Shown here piece by piece: positions 6,418 through 8,542 of a DNA stretch of 8,542 nucleotides. Made by a program: the position numbers and the translations under genes. The stretch covers positions 1-8,542 of the forward strand of contig JALGWK010000214.1 in assembly GCA_025774205.1 (NCBI GenBank). The letters run 5' to 3'. The stretch's first letter is position 1. Each line of letters opens with the position of its first letter. The stretch is from a bacterium. Its GTDB lineage: Bacteria > Blakebacterota > Blakebacteria > Blakebacterales > Blakebacteraceae. The notes beneath the pieces are model-generated. The model worked only from the letters and a program-made list of their open reading frames with translations. It did no database searches and was not told the DNA's origin.

Positions 6418-7310
6418 ATACAAGAACGATTAAACTCACTCTGGGAATTGTATCGTTGCTGGTCCTGATAGCCGCTTCCGGGAGCTTCTACATACTGGAA
6501 GAGGGTATGCAGGGTGTGATCGTTCAATTCGGAAAGCCGGTGGGGTCTACCGTTTCCGAGGCGGGCCTGCATGTAAAGCTCCCCTTTATCCAGAGGATCC
6601 TCCGCTTCGAAAAACGTCTCCTCATCTGGGATGGTGACCCGAACCAGATTCCCACCGCAGGACGCGAATTTATCTGGGTGGATGCCACGGCACGGTGGCG
6701 CATTGTGGATCCACTGACGTTTCTGGAGAGCGTTTCCTCGGAGAGCGGGGCTCAGTCCCGACTGGATGACATCATCGATTCGGTGATCAGAGATCTGGTC
6801 TCGGCCAGTCCTCTGGTTGAACTTGTTCGCAGCACCACCTGGCAAGCCTCCGAAAGCGATATTGAGGGAGAAACTCCCCAGGAACTTGCGGAAGAACTGA
6901 TGAGGGAGATCCAACTCGGACGTGAGAGAATGACTCGGGCCATCCTGGAGGAAGTACGCATGATGACCCCTGAATACGGCATCGAGGTGGTAGATGTCCG
7001 TATCAAGCATCTCAACTACGTTCAGAGCGTAAGGGAAAAGGTGTACGATCGCATGATCTCCGAGCGGAATCGGATCGCCAGCCGATACCGCTCCACGGCC
7101 TATCGGACAGTCCAGGAGATCCGGGGTGACGCAGATGCTTCAGCGACCAGGATTTATGGTGAAGCGTACGGACGCGATCCCGAGTTCTACGCCTTCTCGA
7201 GGACGCTTGAGGAGTATAAAGAGAAGCAGAACGACAGCATCCTTCTCGTACTCACCACCGACAGTGATTTCTACCAGTACCTGAAATCGGCTACTCCGCC
7301 TCCTGAGTAG
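6414..7310 (+). CDS. hflC: HflC, SPFH/band-7 partner of HflK, with shortened coiled coil
   Basis: A 298-residue protein whose ATG at 6414 overlaps the hflK stop as ATGA, implying translational coupling. One membrane helix spans about residues 7-27, then the SPFH domain starts at YILEEGMQGVIVQFGKPVG. The HflC pattern is clear in VREKVYDRMISERNRIA and, near the end, DPEFYAFSRTLEEYKE and TTDSDFYQYLK, both standard for HflC. Compared with E. coli HflC (334 residues), about 22 residues are missing between RYRS (residues 224-227) and AYRTVQEIRGDADA (229-242), inside the coiled coil, with the frame kept. HflC pairs with HflK in alternating order to build the FtsH-enclosing cage at the periplasmic face. 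Because hflK just upstream is out of frame, a normal hetero-oligomer is doubtful unless that break is an error. The gene is followed by an intrinsic terminator. Confidence 0.92.
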   Translation: MNTRTIKLTLGIVSLLVLIAASGSFYILEEGMQGVIVQFGKPVGSTVSEAGLHVKLPFIQRILRFEKRLLIWDGDPNQIPTAGREFIWVDATARWRIVDPLTFLESVSSESGAQSRLDDIIDSVIRDLVSASPLVELVRSTTWQASESDIEGETPQELAEELMREIQLGRERMTRAILEEVRMMTPEYGIEVVDVRIKHLNYVQSVREKVYDRMISERNRIASRYRSTAYRTVQEIRGDADASATRIYGEAYGRDPEFYAFSRTLEEYKEKQNDSILLVLTTDSDFYQYLKSATPPPE

Positions 7311-7334
7311 CTCACATACGGAACGGGTACAAAC

Positions 7335-7371
7335 CGCCGGTCGGGTTCACGCCTGGCCGGCGTTGTTGTTT
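7335..7371 (+). terminator. Intrinsic terminator of the hflKC operon
   Basis: CGCCGG (7335-7340) pairs with CCGGCG (7357-7362), and the stem continues inward to 7345/7352 with two G-T pairs, giving about 11 pairs and a 6-base loop (TTCACG). It is followed by TTGTTGTTT, an interrupted T tract. It begins 24 bases after the hflC stop. The G-rich stem and T-rich tail fit a Rho-independent terminator on the plus strand. Confidence 0.7.
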
Positions 7372-7403
7372 CATCGGGCTCGATCCCGTTAATTCGGATA
7401 CAT

Positions 7404-8318
7404 ATGTTAGCCAACAGGGAGAGTGTACCGATTTACAGAGAAGAGAGTCTGACTGCAAAGAGGGCAAGAGCTATCATTATTGCTGCCTTTCCGGAGTTCC
7501 GAGGCGCACGTATGGAGCTGTTGGGTGAAGGGTGGGATTTTCAGGTTTTTAAGGTTGATGCAAGCTGGTTGTTTCGCTTCCCAAAGCGTGAAGCCGGCGA
7601 AGCCAAGCTGAACATGGAACACAAACTTCTTTCCGGTCTTGGGGAGTGGGTGTCACTGCCGGTTCCCAACTACGAATACTTCTGTGAATCGCATGAAAGC
7701 TCAATTCGATCATTTGCCGGATACAGGAAACTGCCAGGTATCAGTGGTGATACCTCGAAGAAGGTTGATAGGCATCGAGTTGCACGGCAGCTGGGAGTAT
7801 TCCTTGCAAGACTACACACGTACCCTGTTGACAAGGCCAGAGATGCGGGCGTACCGGAAGCACGTGACCTGGTTGCACACTGGCGGGACAAGTCCTGCGA
7901 ACAGCTGAGAAGGCTGAATGGTCTGAACGTGAATCCGGGGCTCTTGCATCGCTACCTTGAGAACGATACGCCAGTGTCATTCCAGGGGTTGCCGAGCCTG
8001 GTCCACAATGACCTGTGGGCAGAGCATGTTCTCGTTGATCCTTGTTCAGGAGGGGTGAGTGGGGTCATTGATTGGGGCGACGCTGTTATTGGTGATCCCG
8101 CGATAGATTTTGCCTGCCTGTATACCTGGTATGGGGAGAGTTGGCTGGAAAACGTTCTGGCGCATTACACCGGCACGTTGGACGCGGAGGTGATTTCCCG
8201 GTCACGCTATCTGGCGACGTGTGTGGCCATTCATTGCATCACGCTTGGTCGAGAACTGGGTCGCGTCAAATGGATCGAGGCTGGGAATGCGGCTCTGGAG
8301 TTGGTCTTTGACACCTGA
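7404..8318 (+). CDS. Aminoglycoside phosphotransferase (APH)-family small-molecule kinase
   Basis: A 304-residue protein of the APH kinase-like fold (PF01636). The nucleotide loop region is LLGEGWDFQVFKV (residues 39-51), then FRFPK. The catalytic loop is HNDLWAEHVLVD: H201, catalytic D203, and H208 where the family usually has the metal-binding Asn. The metal-binding Asp of the DFG-like motif is D223 in VIDWGDA, followed by GDPAIDFA, a strong family mark. Members phosphorylate aminoglycosides, macrolides, or metabolites such as homoserine and choline; nothing here fixes the substrate, so a resistance role should not be assumed. ATG 7404 has no good Shine-Dalgarno (only GGAT nearby). Translation may start slightly downstream, although the extent matches family N-termini (ARAIIIAAFPEF at about residues 22-33). 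It stands alone, insulated from hflC by a terminator. Confidence 0.87.
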   Translation: MLANRESVPIYREESLTAKRARAIIIAAFPEFRGARMELLGEGWDFQVFKVDASWLFRFPKREAGEAKLNMEHKLLSGLGEWVSLPVPNYEYFCESHESSIRSFAGYRKLPGISGDTSKKVDRHRVARQLGVFLARLHTYPVDKARDAGVPEARDLVAHWRDKSCEQLRRLNGLNVNPGLLHRYLENDTPVSFQGLPSLVHNDLWAEHVLVDPCSGGVSGVIDWGDAVIGDPAIDFACLYTWYGESWLENVLAHYTGTLDAEVISRSRYLATCVAIHCITLGRELGRVKWIEAGNAALELVFDT

Positions 8319-8359
8319 AGCGAGAGGGATGCTTGAGTGTGTCTATGTATTCAGCCCCC

Positions 8360-8388
8360 TTTTCAACCGTTATGACCTCCAGTACAAT
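8360..8388 (+). promoter_or_regulatory. Candidate promoter for the Ser/Thr kinase gene
   Basis: TTTTCA (8360-8365, four of six to TTGACA) and TACAAT (8383-8388, five of six to TATAAT) are 17 bases apart in the gap between the APH-family gene and the kinase start. The predicted transcript would begin near 8395, about 70 bases before the start codon. The rest of the 8319-8459 gap shows nothing further. Confidence 0.35.
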
Positions 8389-8465
8389 GGCCCTCGACTC
8401 CTCGCGCGACATCCTTATTGATCTGCCGGTGCTCGCCCAGATTTGTGTCATGGAGCAGTATGCCT

Positions 8466-8542
8466 ATGATTGGCAGGACGATCAGCCATTACAAAGTCGT
8501 CGACAAGCTCGGCGAGGGCGGTATGGGTGCTGTTTATAAGGC
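8466..8542 (+). CDS. Hanks-type Ser/Thr protein kinase, N-terminal fragment
   Basis: From ATG 8466 the frame reads MIGRTISHYKVVDKLGEGG and on through MGAVYK to the window end (25 full codons). This is kinase subdomain I with the glycine-rich ATP loop G16-x-G18-x-x-G21 and V23, typical of bacterial PknB-like kinases. GGAG at 8452-8455 lies 10 bases upstream. An in-frame ATG at 8460 would add two residues with a 4-base spacing; I prefer 8466 because family members commonly begin MIGxTISHY. The catalytic loop and any C-terminal sensor domains (TPR, WD40 or TolB-like propellers are frequent partners) are outside the window. Confidence 0.88.
   Translation, partial: MIGRTISHYKVVDKLGEGGMGAVYK

Noticed and set aside
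6045-7010. Minus-strand open frame of 321 codons
   Set aside because: It is a shadow of hflK and hflC on the other strand, without recognisable domains.
7366-7394. Possible promoter TTGTTT-17-TTAATT before the APH-family gene
   Set aside because: The -10 match is poor and the -35 coincides with the T tract of the hflKC terminator.

Overview
The window looks like chromosomal DNA of a Gram-negative, environmental bacterium from a lineage rich in sulfatases, Tat- and Sec-exported hydrolases and Hanks-type Ser/Thr kinases. The evidence is a Tat-signal sulfatase start at the left edge, a lipobox lipoprotein, an HflK/HflC pair, and a kinase start (ISHYKVVDKLGEGGMGAVYK) at the right edge. That kinase N-terminus is common in Acidobacteria, Gemmatimonadota, Latescibacterota, KSB1 and Zixibacteria-like genomes, but no marker here fixes the phylum. 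Coding is dense. No tRNA, rRNA, CRISPR array, transposase or phage gene was seen.

Layout. (1) 1-166, minus strand: the first 55 codons of a Tat-exported sulfatase. (2) 167-471: a divergent intergenic region with a 9-bp inverted repeat that includes the sulfatase Shine-Dalgarno. (3) 472-2085, plus: a lipoprotein with three carboxypeptidase-regulatory-like beta-sandwich repeats followed by a six-bladed TolB/PD40 propeller. (4) 2218-3759, plus: an exported D-aminoacylase (N-acyl-D-amino-acid deacylase) family amidohydrolase. (5) 3777-5171, plus: a serine beta-lactamase/D-aminopeptidase-like hydrolase broken by a frameshift, a second frame change with lost sequence, and a 15-bp tandem duplication. 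(6) 5225-7371, plus: an hflK-hflC operon with a good sigma70-type promoter, an operator-like repeat over its -10/+1 region, a frame break in hflK, an ATGA overlap to hflC, and an intrinsic terminator. (7) 7404-8318, plus: an aminoglycoside-phosphotransferase-fold kinase. (8) 8466-end, plus: the N-terminus of a Ser/Thr protein kinase.

How genes may work together. The amidohydrolase and the broken serine hydrolase are 17 bases apart and both carry export signals. They resemble a small cassette for D-amino-acid-containing peptides or cell-wall fragments (inference), now apparently half lost. HflK and HflC normally assemble as a membrane cage around the FtsH protease. Here both have a shortened stretch in the coiled-coil part that follows the SPFH domain, and hflK is also out of frame at that point.

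I see no convincing new multi-gene system. The most notable signal is a cluster of small indels between about 3.9 and 7.1 kb (a 1-nt shift, about 50 nt, about 34 nt and about 66 nt lost, 15 nt gained), next to genes that read cleanly. Whether this is real decay or an assembly problem needs reads or a relative's genome.
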